From Nocardioides abyssi (GTDB taxonomy: Bacteria; Actinomycetota; Actinomycetes; Propionibacteriales; Nocardioidaceae), in contig NZ_JAUHJR010000001.1 in NCBI RefSeq assembly GCF_030412915.1, positions 558,001 to 622,000 on the forward strand: a stretch of DNA of 64,000 bases, in the 5' to 3' direction. A program made the translations under genes and the position numbers. The notes below the pieces were generated by a model. The model saw nothing but the letters and a program-made list of their open reading frames with translations, was not told the DNA's origin and did not search any database. Positions 51,142 to 59,169 of the stretch are shown piece after piece (within the stretch, counting starts at the first letter, position 1; each line of letters begins with the position of its first letter).

Positions 51142-51247
51142 GCCTCGGCGCATACGGTCGTCCCTGGTGTCACAGCGGCACCACCTGTCACACCTGTCCC
51201 GATCGACCGACTCCTTGCCCTGAACGCCGAAGACGAAGGCTGACCCG

Positions 51248-52510
51248 GTGCGTCTCTTCCCCCGTGCCGCCCGCCGCCGACTGGCCGCAGCGACCCTCGC
51301 CTGCTCCGTCGCCGTCGGCGCGCTCGCCGTCCCCCTCGCTGGTGCCGAGGACGACCTGAAGGACCAGCAGCAGAAGGTCCAGAAGGAGCTCAAGCACGCC
51401 GCCGGCGACCTCGAGCACTCCAGCGCCCGGCTGCGCAAGGCCGCCGCCCGCCTCGATGCCGCGAAGGAGCAGCTCGCCGACGCCAAGAGCGAGCTCGCCG
51501 ACGTGCGCACCCGCCTCGGCGCCGCCCAGCGCCTCGACGAGCGGATGCAGGCCAAGCTGGAGGCCGCCGAGGCTCGGCTGGAGAAGGCGCGGGCCGACCT
51601 CGCCGACGGCCAGGCGGCGCTCGAGGTCCAGCGCGGCCGGGTCACCGACACGATCACCTCGATCTACGAGCAGGGCGACCCCGAGCTGCTCGCCTTCGCC
51701 TCGATCCTCGACGCGCAGACCCCCGAGGACCTCACCCGTCGGATGGCCGCCCAGGACGTCATGGTCGGCCGCGAGACCCGGGCCTACGACGACCTGCACG
51801 CCGCCGAGGTGCTGCTCGGCGTCCGCGAGAACAACGTCGAGGCCGCCACCAACGAGGTCGCCGACCAGCGCGCCGACGCCGCGGAGCACCTCGAGACGAT
51901 GCGCGGCCTGCACGCCGAGGCCCGCGCCGCGGCGAGCACGGTGCGCGAGATGGTCGCCGGGCGGCGTACCGCCCAGGAGGCCGCCGCCCGAGCCCGCGCC
52001 CAGGACAAGGCGGTGCTCGAGCGGCTCCGGGCCAAGGAGCGCCGGATCAAGCAGCGCATCCTCGAGGCCGCGCGCCGCGCCGCGGCCAGGCACCGCGGCT
52101 ACCGCGGCGCCACCGACGGCCTGCTGATGCGGCCCGTCGGCGGCCCGGTCACCTCGCCCTACGGCTACCGCGAGCACCCGATCTACCACTACTGGGGCCT
52201 GCACGACGGCACCGACTTCGGCGTCGGCTGCGGCACGCCGATGTACGCCGTCGCGTCCGGCACGGTGATGACCCGCTACTACTCCTCGGTCTACGGCAAC
52301 CGGCTCTACCTCAACGTCGGCCAGGTCAACGGCCGGCTGGTCACCGCGGTCTACAACCACGCCACGGGGTACGTCGTCGGGCCCGGCGACAGCGTCGAGC
52401 GCGGCCAGGTCGTCGGCTACGTCGGCTCCACCGGCTGGTCGACCGGCTGCCACCTGCACTTCACCGTGCTCGCCAACGGGTCGTCCACGAACCCGATGCA
52501 GTTCTTCTGA
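51248..52510 (+). CDS. M23-family peptidoglycan endopeptidase with coiled coil
   Basis: A 420-residue exported hydrolase. Signal peptide about 1-35 (ending PLAGAEDD), then a long coiled coil (about 36-270, rich in KELKHAAGDLEH- and ARLDAAKEQLADAKSEL-type heptads), then a LytM domain with the zinc ligands HDGTDFGVGCGTP and HLHFTV, and GYREHPIYHYWGLHDG. This is the EnvC/RipC arrangement, where the coiled coil binds FtsX and the peptidase is activated at division. The domain order and gene context support that role. Confidence 0.92.
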   Translation: MRLFPRAARRRLAAATLACSVAVGALAVPLAGAEDDLKDQQQKVQKELKHAAGDLEHSSARLRKAAARLDAAKEQLADAKSELADVRTRLGAAQRLDERMQAKLEAAEARLEKARADLADGQAALEVQRGRVTDTITSIYEQGDPELLAFASILDAQTPEDLTRRMAAQDVMVGRETRAYDDLHAAEVLLGVRENNVEAATNEVADQRADAAEHLETMRGLHAEARAAASTVREMVAGRRTAQEAAARARAQDKAVLERLRAKERRIKQRILEAARRAAARHRGYRGATDGLLMRPVGGPVTSPYGYREHPIYHYWGLHDGTDFGVGCGTPMYAVASGTVMTRYYSSVYGNRLYLNVGQVNGRLVTAVYNHATGYVVGPGDSVERGQVVGYVGSTGWSTGCHLHFTVLANGSSTNPMQFF

Positions 52511-52544
52511 CGGTCGGTCCGGCTCGGGTGGCTGCGGCTGGGTG

Positions 52545-52633
52545 CAGGCATCCCACCTATTGGTGGTACGCCTGCGCTTCTGGGGTGTCGCGATGGCCCA
52601 GAAGGTCAGGCATCCCACCTATTGGTGGTACGC
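52545..52633 (+). repeat. 27-bp direct repeats with internal CCACC/GGTGG dyad
   Basis: Two identical 27-bp copies, 52545-52571 and 52607-52633, each containing the dyad CCACC-TATT-GGTGG and ending GGTACGC. Their starts are 62 bp apart. Between them CTTCTGGG and CCCAGAAG form a perfect 8-bp inverted repeat. The block lies 70 bp before smpB in a 192-bp intergenic region. Exact repeat identity suggests paired operators or a recently duplicated element. Confidence 0.75.
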
Positions 52634-52702
52634 AAACACCCCCACGGGGCATGCCGCGCCCGCCGTGACATTCCCGTTGCGGGCCTCTGGGAGGATGGGG
52701 AC

Positions 52703-53182
52703 ATGCCGAAGGAGCAGGGCCAGAAGATGATCGCGCAGAACAAGAAGGCGCGACACGACTACGCCATCGAGGACACCTTCGAGGCCGGGCTCGTGCTGCA
52801 GGGCACCGAGGTGAAGTCGCTGCGGCAGGGCCGGGCGTCGCTGGTCGACGGGTTCGTCGACATCGACCGCGGCGAGGCGTGGCTGCACGGCGTGCACATC
52901 CCGGAGTACTCCCAGGGCACCTGGACCAACCACTCCGCGCGCCGCAAGCGCAAGCTGCTGCTGAACCGGATGGAGATCGACAAGATCGAGCGCCGCGTCA
53001 ACGAGAAGGGCCTGACGGTCGTGCCGCTCGCGCTCTACTTCAAGGACGGCCGGGCGAAGATCGAGATCGGCCTGGCCAAGGGCAAGAAGTCGTGGGACAA
53101 GCGCAACGCGATCGCCGAGCGCACCGCCGACCGCGAGAAGGAGCAGGCCGTCGGCCGCTACCTGAAGGGCATGCGTGACTGA
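52703..53182 (+). CDS. smpB: SsrA-binding protein SmpB
   Basis: A 159-residue RNA-binding protein that delivers tmRNA to stalled ribosomes. Motifs: [39 protein letters not shown], and the basic C-terminal [20 protein letters not shown] needed for ribosome entry. GGGAGG lies about 8 nt before ATG 52703. The tmRNA gene itself is 2.2 kb downstream, so both partners of trans-translation lie in one locus. Confidence 0.96.
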   Translation: MPKEQGQKMIAQNKKARHDYAIEDTFEAGLVLQGTEVKSLRQGRASLVDGFVDIDRGEAWLHGVHIPEYSQGTWTNHSARRKRKLLLNRMEIDKIERRVNEKGLTVVPLALYFKDGRAKIEIGLAKGKKSWDKRNAIAERTADREKEQAVGRYLKGMRD

Positions 53183-54092
53183 GGCGCGGCTCGGGCAGGA
53201 GGAGCGGCTCGACCGCAGCGCCGACGCGCCCGAGGTCGTCGCGTTCTGGGAGCAGCTCGGCCTGCCGGGGCTCTTCGACGTGCACGTGCACTTCCTGCCG
53301 CCCCCGATCCAGCGCGCGGTGTGGGCGGTCTTCGACGCCGCCGGCCCGAAGCTCGGCCGCGAGTGGCCGATCCGCTACCGCACGAGCGTCGAGGGCCGGG
53401 TCGACCTGCTGCGCGCGATGGGGGTACGCCGCTTCTCGGCCCTGCCCTACGCGCACAAGCCCGGCGTGGCGACGTACCTCAACGACTGGGCCGCGGACTT
53501 CGCCGAGCGCGTGCCGGAGAGCCTGCGGTCGGCGACCTTCTACCCCGAGGAGGGGGCGGCGGGGTACGTCGCCGGGGCGATCGAGGCGGGCACCGAGGTC
53601 TTCAAGCTGCACCTGCAGGTGGGGGAGTTCCACCTCGACGACCCGCTGCTCGCGCCGGTCTGGGGCGTGCTCGAGGACGCGGGCACGCCGGTGGTGGTGC
53701 ACGCGGGCTCCGGGCCGGTGCCCAACGAGTTCACCGGGCCGGAGTCCACCCGACGTGTGCTCGCCCGGCACCCGCGGCTGGCGCTGGTCGTGGCCCACAT
53801 GGGCGCGCCGGAGTTCGGCGAGTTCCTCGCGATGGCCGAGACCCACGAGCACGTCCGCCTCGACACCACCATGGTCTTCACGGACTTCTTCCCGGCGACG
53901 TACCCCACCGACCTGGTCGGCCGCCTGCGCGACCTCCAGCCCAAGGTGCTGCTCGGCAGCGACTTCCCGACCATCCCGTACCCCTACCGCCACCAGCTCG
54001 ACGGGCTCGCCGCCCTCAACCTCGGCGACGACTGGCTGCGCGACGTCTGCTGGCACAACGGCGCCCGCCTCTTCGGGACGGAGCGGTCGTGA
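53175..54092 (+). CDS. Amidohydrolase-family protein (amidohydrolase_2)
   Basis: A 305-residue TIM-barrel metal hydrolase. Metal-ligand candidates: [11 protein letters not shown] (HxH), the carboxylated-Lys-like segment [33 protein letters not shown] and the Asp in [11 protein letters not shown]. This is the amidohydrolase_2/decarboxylase subgroup. The GTG at 53175 overlaps the smpB stop by 8 bp. Substrate unknown. Its stop overlaps the next gene by 4 bp. Confidence 0.85.
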   Translation: MTEARLGQEERLDRSADAPEVVAFWEQLGLPGLFDVHVHFLPPPIQRAVWAVFDAAGPKLGREWPIRYRTSVEGRVDLLRAMGVRRFSALPYAHKPGVATYLNDWAADFAERVPESLRSATFYPEEGAAGYVAGAIEAGTEVFKLHLQVGEFHLDDPLLAPVWGVLEDAGTPVVVHAGSGPVPNEFTGPESTRRVLARHPRLALVVAHMGAPEFGEFLAMAETHEHVRLDTTMVFTDFFPATYPTDLVGRLRDLQPKVLLGSDFPTIPYPYRHQLDGLAALNLGDDWLRDVCWHNGARLFGTERS

Positions 54093-54592
54093 CGATCCTC
54101 GTCCTGCTGATGTTCCTCGTGCCGGCGGTCCTGGGGCTGTTCGTCGTGGGCCTGGTCGTGCTGCTCCTGACCCGCTCGCGCGTCGCCCCGCAGCCGGTGG
54201 TCGCGCCGGGGCCGCACGGCCCGGTCGCGGTCCCGAGCACCTGGAACGTCCAGCTCCTCGGCACGGGCGTCCTCGGCCGGATGGGCAGCTCGCTGGCGTC
54301 GACGTACGGCACGCTCACCCTCGCCGACGGCCGGCTGGCCTTCACCCCCGACGGCGCCACCGTGCGGGAGTGGGACGTCCCGTGCGCCGAGGTCTGGGTG
54401 CGCCGGCAGGGGGTCGGGCCGTTCGCGGTCGCGTCGGTCCGCCTCTACGGACCGATGGGCGACCTGGAGTGCAACGTCAGCCGCGAGCACATCAACCGAA
54501 TCTCGGCGAACTCGCTCAAGGACTTCCGCGAGGCCGGCTACGCCACCCAGTTCGTCGCCGCGGCGCAGGCCCACGGCGCCCGGGTCGCCTGA
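54089..54592 (+). CDS. Membrane-anchored hypothetical protein
   Basis: A 167-residue protein with a long N-terminal hydrophobic segment ([20 protein letters not shown], then GLVVLLLTRSR) and a soluble domain with GTLTLADGRLAFTPDGATVR, VRRQGVGPFAVASVRLYGPM, and LECNVSREHINRIS. The soluble part looks like a small beta domain (PH-like). Coupled to the amidohydrolase by a GTGA overlap. No function assigned. Confidence 0.7.
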   Translation: MTILVLLMFLVPAVLGLFVVGLVVLLLTRSRVAPQPVVAPGPHGPVAVPSTWNVQLLGTGVLGRMGSSLASTYGTLTLADGRLAFTPDGATVREWDVPCAEVWVRRQGVGPFAVASVRLYGPMGDLECNVSREHINRISANSLKDFREAGYATQFVAAAQAHGARVA

Positions 54593-54671
54593 GCGACCCA
54601 GGCCCCGCGCCGCCCGCCGGATGGCCAGGATCGGGGATGCGCCCGCCGCGGTGCCGCGCGATCGTGGGGTG

Positions 54672-55313
54672 ATGGACGCGACGGCCCGTCTGTGGGCGAC
54701 GATCGCCGCCGAGCGGACGGCGTTCGCCGACCTGCTGGACACCCTCACCCCCGGGCAGTGGGCGACGCGCAGCCTCTGCCCGGCCTGGACCGTGCACGGG
54801 GTGGTGGCCCACCTGGTCAGCGCGCAGGACAGCGGGGTCCGCGCCAAGCTGGCCGCCGCCGTGCGCGGGCGCGGCGTCCCCAGCCGCGTCACCGAGCTGC
54901 TGGCCGAGGAGTACGCCGTGCGCCCGCCCGCCGAGCTCGTCTCCCGGTTCCGCGCCCTCGCCGACGCCCGGTTCGCCCCGCCCGGGATGGGTCCGCGGGC
55001 GCCGCTGGCCGACGTGATGGTCCACCGCCTCGACGTGGCCGTGCCGCTGGGGATCGCGGTCGACCGGCCGCCGGACGCCTGGGGCCCGGTGCTCGACTTC
55101 CTGGTCAGCCGCACGCCGATGCTCGGCGTCGTGCGCCGGGGGTTCCCGCGGGCGACGTACCGCGCCACCGACCTCGGGTGGGAGCACGGCACCGGCCCCG
55201 AGGTGCGCGGCCCCGCCGCCGCGCTGGGCTCGGTCCTCGCCGGGCGCCCGGCCCTGGTCGGCTGGCTCGGCGGGCCGGGCGTCGCCGCCGTGCGCACCTG
55301 GGTCGAGGCCTGA
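54672..55313 (+). CDS. Mycothiol-dependent maleylpyruvate-isomerase-family protein
   Basis: A 213-residue DinB/MDMPI-fold protein: AERTAFADLLDTLTPGQWAT, then CPAWTVHGVVAHLVSAQDSG with the first metal-binding His, and ADVMVHRLDVAVPLGI with the His-x3-Asp that completes the site. Such enzymes use mycothiol as cofactor for isomerisation or conjugation, or act on unknown substrates. ATG 54672 chosen; the frame is open from 54621. Lies just before ssrA. Confidence 0.8.
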   Translation: MDATARLWATIAAERTAFADLLDTLTPGQWATRSLCPAWTVHGVVAHLVSAQDSGVRAKLAAAVRGRGVPSRVTELLAEEYAVRPPAELVSRFRALADARFAPPGMGPRAPLADVMVHRLDVAVPLGIAVDRPPDAWGPVLDFLVSRTPMLGVVRRGFPRATYRATDLGWEHGTGPEVRGPAAALGSVLAGRPALVGWLGGPGVAAVRTWVEA

Positions 55314-55387
55314 GCCGGTCCGCCGGGAACACTGGTGCGCCCGGCGTGGTTGGACCCGTAGACTGCCTCGTGCAGGACAACTCAAGA

Positions 55388-55757
55388 GGGGCTGATCGGT
55401 TTCGACTTGGGACGTTAGTCCCAGGGGAAGCGGGTCGAGGAGCCAGCGTCATCTCGTAAACGATCGCTGGAAACCAATAACTGCCAACGCTAAGCGCAGT
55501 TCCTTCGCTCTCGCCGCCTGAGCGGTGATCGAAGCGTCAGACCGGGCATCCGTCTCCGTCCCGGACCCTGGCGTCATCTAGGAGACTTGCTGCTCACTCC
55601 GTGTCACGGAGGGTGAGCGGGACTATTCCGTGACTGAGCCTGTCGGGGACGTGTCCGTGCGAGCCCCGGGGCCGAGAAAACGACATCACGGACTGCACCC
55701 GGAGAAGACCTGGTTCGACGCTCGAGGACGCGGGTTCGATTCCCGCCAGCTCCACCA
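55388..55757 (+). ncRNA. ssrA: Transfer-messenger RNA (tmRNA)
   Basis: A one-piece tmRNA. The 5' end GGGGCTGATCGG pairs with CAGCTCC (55747-55753) to make the acceptor stem, and the T-arm CGGGTTCGATTCCCG lies before it; encoded CCA is 55755-55757. The tag reading frame runs 55483-55521 and encodes ANAKRSSFALAA followed by TGA (resume codon GCC). Trans-translation adds this degradation tag to stalled peptides with SmpB. It is followed by a run of CCA triplets and a strong hairpin. Length 370 nt is normal. Confidence 0.95.
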
Positions 55758-55775
55758 CCACCACCACCACCACCA
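55752..55775 (+). repeat. (CCA)8 trinucleotide run at the tmRNA 3' end
   Basis: Eight consecutive CCA triplets, the second of which is shared with the encoded CCA tail of ssrA. The run extends 18 nt past the mature 3' end. Slippage-prone; it means the precursor presents several alternative CCA-like ends before the terminator at 55846. Confidence 0.8.
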
Positions 55776-55845
55776 CCGGTCCCGGTCGGGTCGAGGACGT
55801 CGCGCCAGCGGCGTGCCGAGACCCCGCCGAGACACAGCCCTCTTG

Positions 55846-55878
55846 GAGAGCCGTCCCGACACCGTCGGGGCGGCTCTC
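55846..55878 (+). terminator. Strong hairpin after ssrA, probable terminator
   Basis: GAGAGCCG (55846-55853) pairs with CGGCTCTC (55871-55878), and inside it CCCGAC with GTCGGG, with a small ACC loop. It sits 89 nt after the tmRNA 3' end. Its right half is shared exactly with the hairpin at 62.61-62.64 kb. Confidence 0.75.
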
Positions 55879-55937
55879 GCTGGTCCGGGGCGCACCTCGA
55901 GGGACTGCGGCACGCGCACGCGGGTACTCCCGCGGTC

Positions 55938-56471
55938 ATGACGTCCGCCGCGACATCCTCGGTCGCCTCCACGGTCGGGCAGCCCCCGTCCAAGGCGGCC
56001 GGCATCCTCCACGGCATCGGGCTCGGTGGCTTCGTCGACGGGATCGTGCTCCACCAGATCCTCCAGTGGCACCACATGGTCAGCGACGTCGGGGACTACC
56101 CGGTCACGACCGTGGCGGGGCTGGAGGTCAACACGATGGCCGACGGGTTCTTCCACGTCGCGTCGTGGTTGTTCGTCGTCGGGGCCTCGATCGTCACGCT
56201 CGCCCAGTGGCGCCAGGGCCGGCTCGCGCCGAGCTGGACGTTCCACCTCGGCGGGGTCCTCGTCGGGTGGGGTCTCTTCAACGTGGTCGAGGGGCTGGTC
56301 GACCACCAGCTGCTCGGCGTGCACCACGTCCGCGACGACCTCGGCGGACCGCTGTCCTGGGACCTCGGGTTCCTCGCCCTCGGCCTCGCCCTCGTCGTGG
56401 GCGGCTGGCTGCTGCAGCGCCTCGGCGAACGGCAGCTGGGCCACCAGGGCTGGACGCCTCGCCCCGAGTGA
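55938..56471 (+). CDS. DUF2243 membrane protein
   Basis: A 177-residue protein with about four transmembrane helices and the DUF2243 signature GIGLGGFVDGIVLHQILQWH, HHMVSDVGDYPV, and WTFHLGGVLVGWGLFNVVEG, with many conserved His that could bind a metal. Members are often found near copper or CsoR genes. It is the first gene after the ssrA terminator and starts a block of genes unlike the surrounding housekeeping set. Function unknown. Confidence 0.82.
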   Translation: MTSAATSSVASTVGQPPSKAAGILHGIGLGGFVDGIVLHQILQWHHMVSDVGDYPVTTVAGLEVNTMADGFFHVASWLFVVGASIVTLAQWRQGRLAPSWTFHLGGVLVGWGLFNVVEGLVDHQLLGVHHVRDDLGGPLSWDLGFLALGLALVVGGWLLQRLGERQLGHQGWTPRPE

Positions 56472-56583
56472 GCGCTGCGACTCCGGCTGCGGCACCGGCT
56501 GCGGCACCGCCTGCGGACGCGCCGCCGGACGCCGAGCCCGCCGCGGGCCGGCCGCGAACGTTCCGACGTCCGGGCCTGGCCCC

Positions 56584-56850
56584 TCACGCGAGCGCGAGGA
56601 AGAGCTTCTCCATCTTCTTGACGTCGACACCGTCGAGGCCCTCGTCGGACTCGGTGAGGCAATGCTGCAGGCCGGTGGCGACGATGGCGTACCCGGCCCG
56701 GGAGAGGGCCTTGTTGACAGCGGCGAGCTGGGTGAGGACGGACTCGCAGTCGGAGCCTTCCTCCATCATCCGGATCACGCTGGCGAGGTGGCCGTTCGCG
56801 CGCTTCATGCGCGTGATGATCGCCTTGATCTCACTCGGGTCCAGGTCCAT
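56584..56850 (-). CDS. CsoR/RcnR-family repressor, CstR-like (persulfide-sensing type)
   Basis: An 88-residue all-helical repressor (DUF156). It has the family core IKAIITRMKRANGHLASVIR with a C-x28-C pair: Cys35 (GSDCESVL) and Cys64 (GLQHCLTE). In copper sensors a His lies four residues before the second Cys; here that residue is Gly60. Cys/Cys without the His is the arrangement of CstR, which senses persulfides by forming a tri- or tetrasulfide bridge. It overlaps the upstream DUF302 gene by one base (TGATG), and two operators lie in the divergent promoter. Copper sensing is therefore less likely. Confidence 0.8.
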   Translation of the reverse strand: MDLDPSEIKAIITRMKRANGHLASVIRMMEEGSDCESVLTQLAAVNKALSRAGYAIVATGLQHCLTESDEGLDGVDVKKMEKLFLALA

Positions 56851-57263
56851 CAGTTACTCCCCTCCAGGGCAGCCAGGGCTGCGGTCAACCGTTCGCGCGC
56901 GTCGGCAGCAACAGCGCGCAACGCGTCACCGTTCTTCCCCTCGGCGGCGAACGACATCATCGCGTCCGGGTCGAACGCCTCGACCACCGTGGTCGACTCG
57001 TCCACCGCCCGGACGACCACGTTGCACGGCAGCAGAGCCGCGATGGACGGCTCGGCCTCCAACGCCCGGTGCGCAAGCTGGGGCCGGCACGCCCCGAGGA
57101 TCACCTGCGGGGCGACGTCGACGTCCAGCTTCTTCTTGAGAGTCGCCTTCAGGTCGATCTCGGTCAGCACGCCGAAGCCGACGTCCTCGAGCTCGGCGCG
57201 AACGGCGTCGACCGTCTCGTCGTAGGGCCGGTGCACCGTCGTGCTGATCGTGTAGTCCGTCAT
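56850..57263 (-). CDS. DUF302 domain protein
   Basis: A 137-residue cytosolic protein of the DUF302 family: YTISTTVHRPYDETVDAVRA, then EDVGFGVLTEIDLKATLKKK, LGACRPQLAHRALEAEP and LLPCNVVVRAVDEST. The two Cys (ACRP and LPCN) are the conserved family positions. ATG 57263 has AGGAGGAAG upstream. It is transcribed with the CstR-like repressor, away from the rhodanese operon. DUF302 has no settled function; co-regulation here suggests a role in sulfane-sulfur or metal stress. Confidence 0.85.
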   Translation of the reverse strand: MTDYTISTTVHRPYDETVDAVRAELEDVGFGVLTEIDLKATLKKKLDVDVAPQVILGACRPQLAHRALEAEPSIAALLPCNVVVRAVDESTTVVEAFDPDAMMSFAAEGKNGDALRAVAADARERLTAALAALEGSN

Positions 57264-57325
57264 CTGCGCTTCCTCCTCCGGGTCCTGCTGCACCGCTTCC
57301 AGGCGGGCTTCCCCTACGACTGTAC

Positions 57326-57341
57326 AACCCCCTGGGGGGTT
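57326..57341. promoter_or_regulatory. CsoR/CstR-type operator 1
   Basis: AACCCCCTGGGGGGTT, a run of C followed by a run of G between A/T flanks, which is the G-tract operator form bound by CsoR-family tetramers. It lies 62 bp before the DUF302 start, on the DUF302 side of the divergent promoter. Confidence 0.7.
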
Positions 57342-57358
57342 CTGCTAACGTCGGACAT

Positions 57359-57374
57359 ATCCCCCCAGGGGGTT
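57359..57374. promoter_or_regulatory. CsoR/CstR-type operator 2
   Basis: ATCCCCCCAGGGGGTT, the same operator in reverse orientation, 33 bp (about three helical turns) from operator 1. It lies 30 bp before the rhodanese start. The pair would let one repressor control both directions. Confidence 0.7.
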
Positions 57375-57403
57375 ATGTGTTGAGGCACGAGAAAGGACAC
57401 GAG

Positions 57404-57706
57404 ATGCACGAGGTCGACATCGACCGGGCGGCAGCCGCCCACGACGCCGGCGCGGCGTTCGTGGACGTCCGCGAGCCGGCCGAGTACCGCGAGGGCCACC
57501 TCCCCGGCGCTCGCAACGTCCCGATGAGCCAGCTGACCGCGCGGCTCGACGAGCTGGATCGCAGCCGCCCGGTCTACGTCGTGTGCGCCTCGGGAAACCG
57601 CAGCAGCGCCATGACCGACGTCCTGACTGCCGCCGGCTTCGACGCGATCAACGTCGCGGGCGGCACCAGCGCCTGGATCCGTTCCGGGCGCCCGACCGAG
57701 AAGTGA
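57404..57706 (+). CDS. Single-domain rhodanese (thiosulfate sulfurtransferase)
   Basis: A 100-residue rhodanese that passes sulfane sulfur through a persulfide on Cys61 in YVVCASGNRSS. FVDVREPAEYREGHLPGARN is the first family motif, and AVNVAGGTSAWIRSG-like the C-terminal one (INVAGGTSAWIRSGR). ATG 57404 has GAAAGGA upstream. It opens the plus-strand operon just after operator 2, followed 7 bp later by the CstB-like enzyme. Confidence 0.92.
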   Translation: MHEVDIDRAAAAHDAGAAFVDVREPAEYREGHLPGARNVPMSQLTARLDELDRSRPVYVVCASGNRSSAMTDVLTAAGFDAINVAGGTSAWIRSGRPTEK

Positions 57707-57713
57707 GGCAGCC

Positions 57714-59168
57714 ATGACCCACCAGCGAAACGACACCCCCGACCCTGCGACGAGCGAGGCCGAGCAGCACCCTGCCGGGCGGACCATCACCGTGCGTGTC
57801 ATCGAGACGCACTCGCTGGGCGATCGCACCTACGTCGTCCACGACGGCGACGTCGCCTTCGTCGTGGACCCCCAGCGCGACATCGACCGGGTCCAGCAGG
57901 TCCTCCAGGACGACGGGGTCCGCCTGACGCACGTGCTCGAGACCCACGTCCACAACGACTACGTCACCGGCGGCCTGGCGCTCGCCGACGCCACCGGCGC
58001 GGCGTACCTCGTCAACGGCGAGGACGACGTCTCCTTCGACCGGACCCCGGTCCGCGACGGAGAGGTCGTCGAGGTGGGGACGCGGATGCGGGTCCGCGCC
58101 ATCGCCACCCCCGGGCACACCTTCACCCACCTGTCCTACGCGCTCTCGACGGTCACCGACGGTCGCGAGGAGCCGTACGCCGTGTTCACCGGCGGGTCCC
58201 TGCTGTACGGCGCGACCGGGCGACCCGACCTGCTCGGCGAGGAGCACACCGACGCACTGGTGCGGCACCAGCACGCCTCGGCGCACCGGCTGGCCGCCGA
58301 GCTGCCCGACGACGCCGAGGTCTACCCGACCCACGGGTTCGGCTCGTTCTGCTCGGCTACCCAGTCGGATGCCACCTCCTCGACGATCGGGCAGGAGAAG
58401 CGCTCGAACCCGGTGCTGACCCAGGACGAGGAGACCTACGTCCGCGAGCTCCTCGACGGGCTGGGCGCCTGGCCGGCGTACTACGTCCACATGGGACCGG
58501 CCAACGCTGCCGGCCCCGCCGCACCCGACCTCTCCCCGGTCCAGGAGGCCGACGCGACCGAGCTGCGCCGCCGCATCGAGGCCGGCGAGTGGGTCGTGGA
58601 CCTGCGCAACCGCACCGCGTTCGCCGCCGGTCACGCTCCGGGCACGGTCAACTTCGGGCTCGACGGCGCCTTCGCCACCTACCTCGGCTGGCTCATCGAG
58701 TGGGGCACCCCGGTGACCCTCCTCGGTGAGACCGAGGAGGACGTCGCGACCGCGCAGCGCGAGCTGGTCCGGATCGGCATCGACCGCCCCGCCGCGCAGG
58801 CCACCGGCGGCCCCGAGCGGTGGACGACCGACGGGGTCGCCGGCTTCCCGACCGCGACGTTCGCCGACCTCGCCCAGGTCCGCCATCACCGCGAGGTCGT
58901 CGTCCTCGACGTCCGCCGCGCCGACGAGCACGCCAAGGCCGCCATCGACGGCGCGGTCAACATCCCCGTGCACGAGCTGCCGCGCCGCGTCGCGGAGGTC
59001 CCGGCCGGAGAGGTGTGGGTGCACTGCGCCGGCGGCTACCGCGCCTCGATCGCGGCGTCCTTCGTCGCGGCCGCCGGCCGCACCCCGGTCGCGGTCGACG
59101 ACACCTTCGACAACGCCGAGGAGGTCGGGCTCCACCTCGTCAGCCCCGGCGACGGGTCGCAGGACTGA
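57714..59168 (+). CDS. CstB-like persulfide dioxygenase/rhodanese fusion (MBL + two rhodanese domains)
   Basis: A 484-residue fusion. The metallo-beta-lactamase domain (about 15-265) has His78-x-His80-x-Asp82 (THVHNDY) and His135 (PGHTFTH); the ETHE1 iron-ligand Asp of the TGD motif is Gly161 here (FTGGSLL). The middle rhodanese (about 280-370, WVVDLRNRTAFAAGHAPG) lacks an active Cys. The last rhodanese (about 385-475) has Cys438 in HCAGGYRAS. This order matches Staphylococcus CstB, which oxidises persulfide and makes thiosulfate. It lies 1 bp upstream of the TauE-type gene and 7 bp after the rhodanese gene. Confidence 0.85.
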   Translation: MTHQRNDTPDPATSEAEQHPAGRTITVRVIETHSLGDRTYVVHDGDVAFVVDPQRDIDRVQQVLQDDGVRLTHVLETHVHNDYVTGGLALADATGAAYLVNGEDDVSFDRTPVRDGEVVEVGTRMRVRAIATPGHTFTHLSYALSTVTDGREEPYAVFTGGSLLYGATGRPDLLGEEHTDALVRHQHASAHRLAAELPDDAEVYPTHGFGSFCSATQSDATSSTIGQEKRSNPVLTQDEETYVRELLDGLGAWPAYYVHMGPANAAGPAAPDLSPVQEADATELRRRIEAGEWVVDLRNRTAFAAGHAPGTVNFGLDGAFATYLGWLIEWGTPVTLLGETEEDVATAQRELVRIGIDRPAAQATGGPERWTTDGVAGFPTATFADLAQVRHHREVVVLDVRRADEHAKAAIDGAVNIPVHELPRRVAEVPAGEVWVHCAGGYRASIAASFVAAAGRTPVAVDDTFDNAEEVGLHLVSPGDGSQD

Positions 59169-59169
59169 C

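Noticed and set aside
52542-52730. Small plus-strand frame before smpB
   Set aside because: It runs through the 27-bp direct repeats and into smpB in a different frame; no ribosome site, no plausible protein features.
55735-55757. Duplicate of the tmRNA 3' end as a phage att site
   Set aside because: No second copy of the T-arm/acceptor sequence was found by eye downstream in the window, and no integrase gene is present; only the terminator-like hairpin is repeated.
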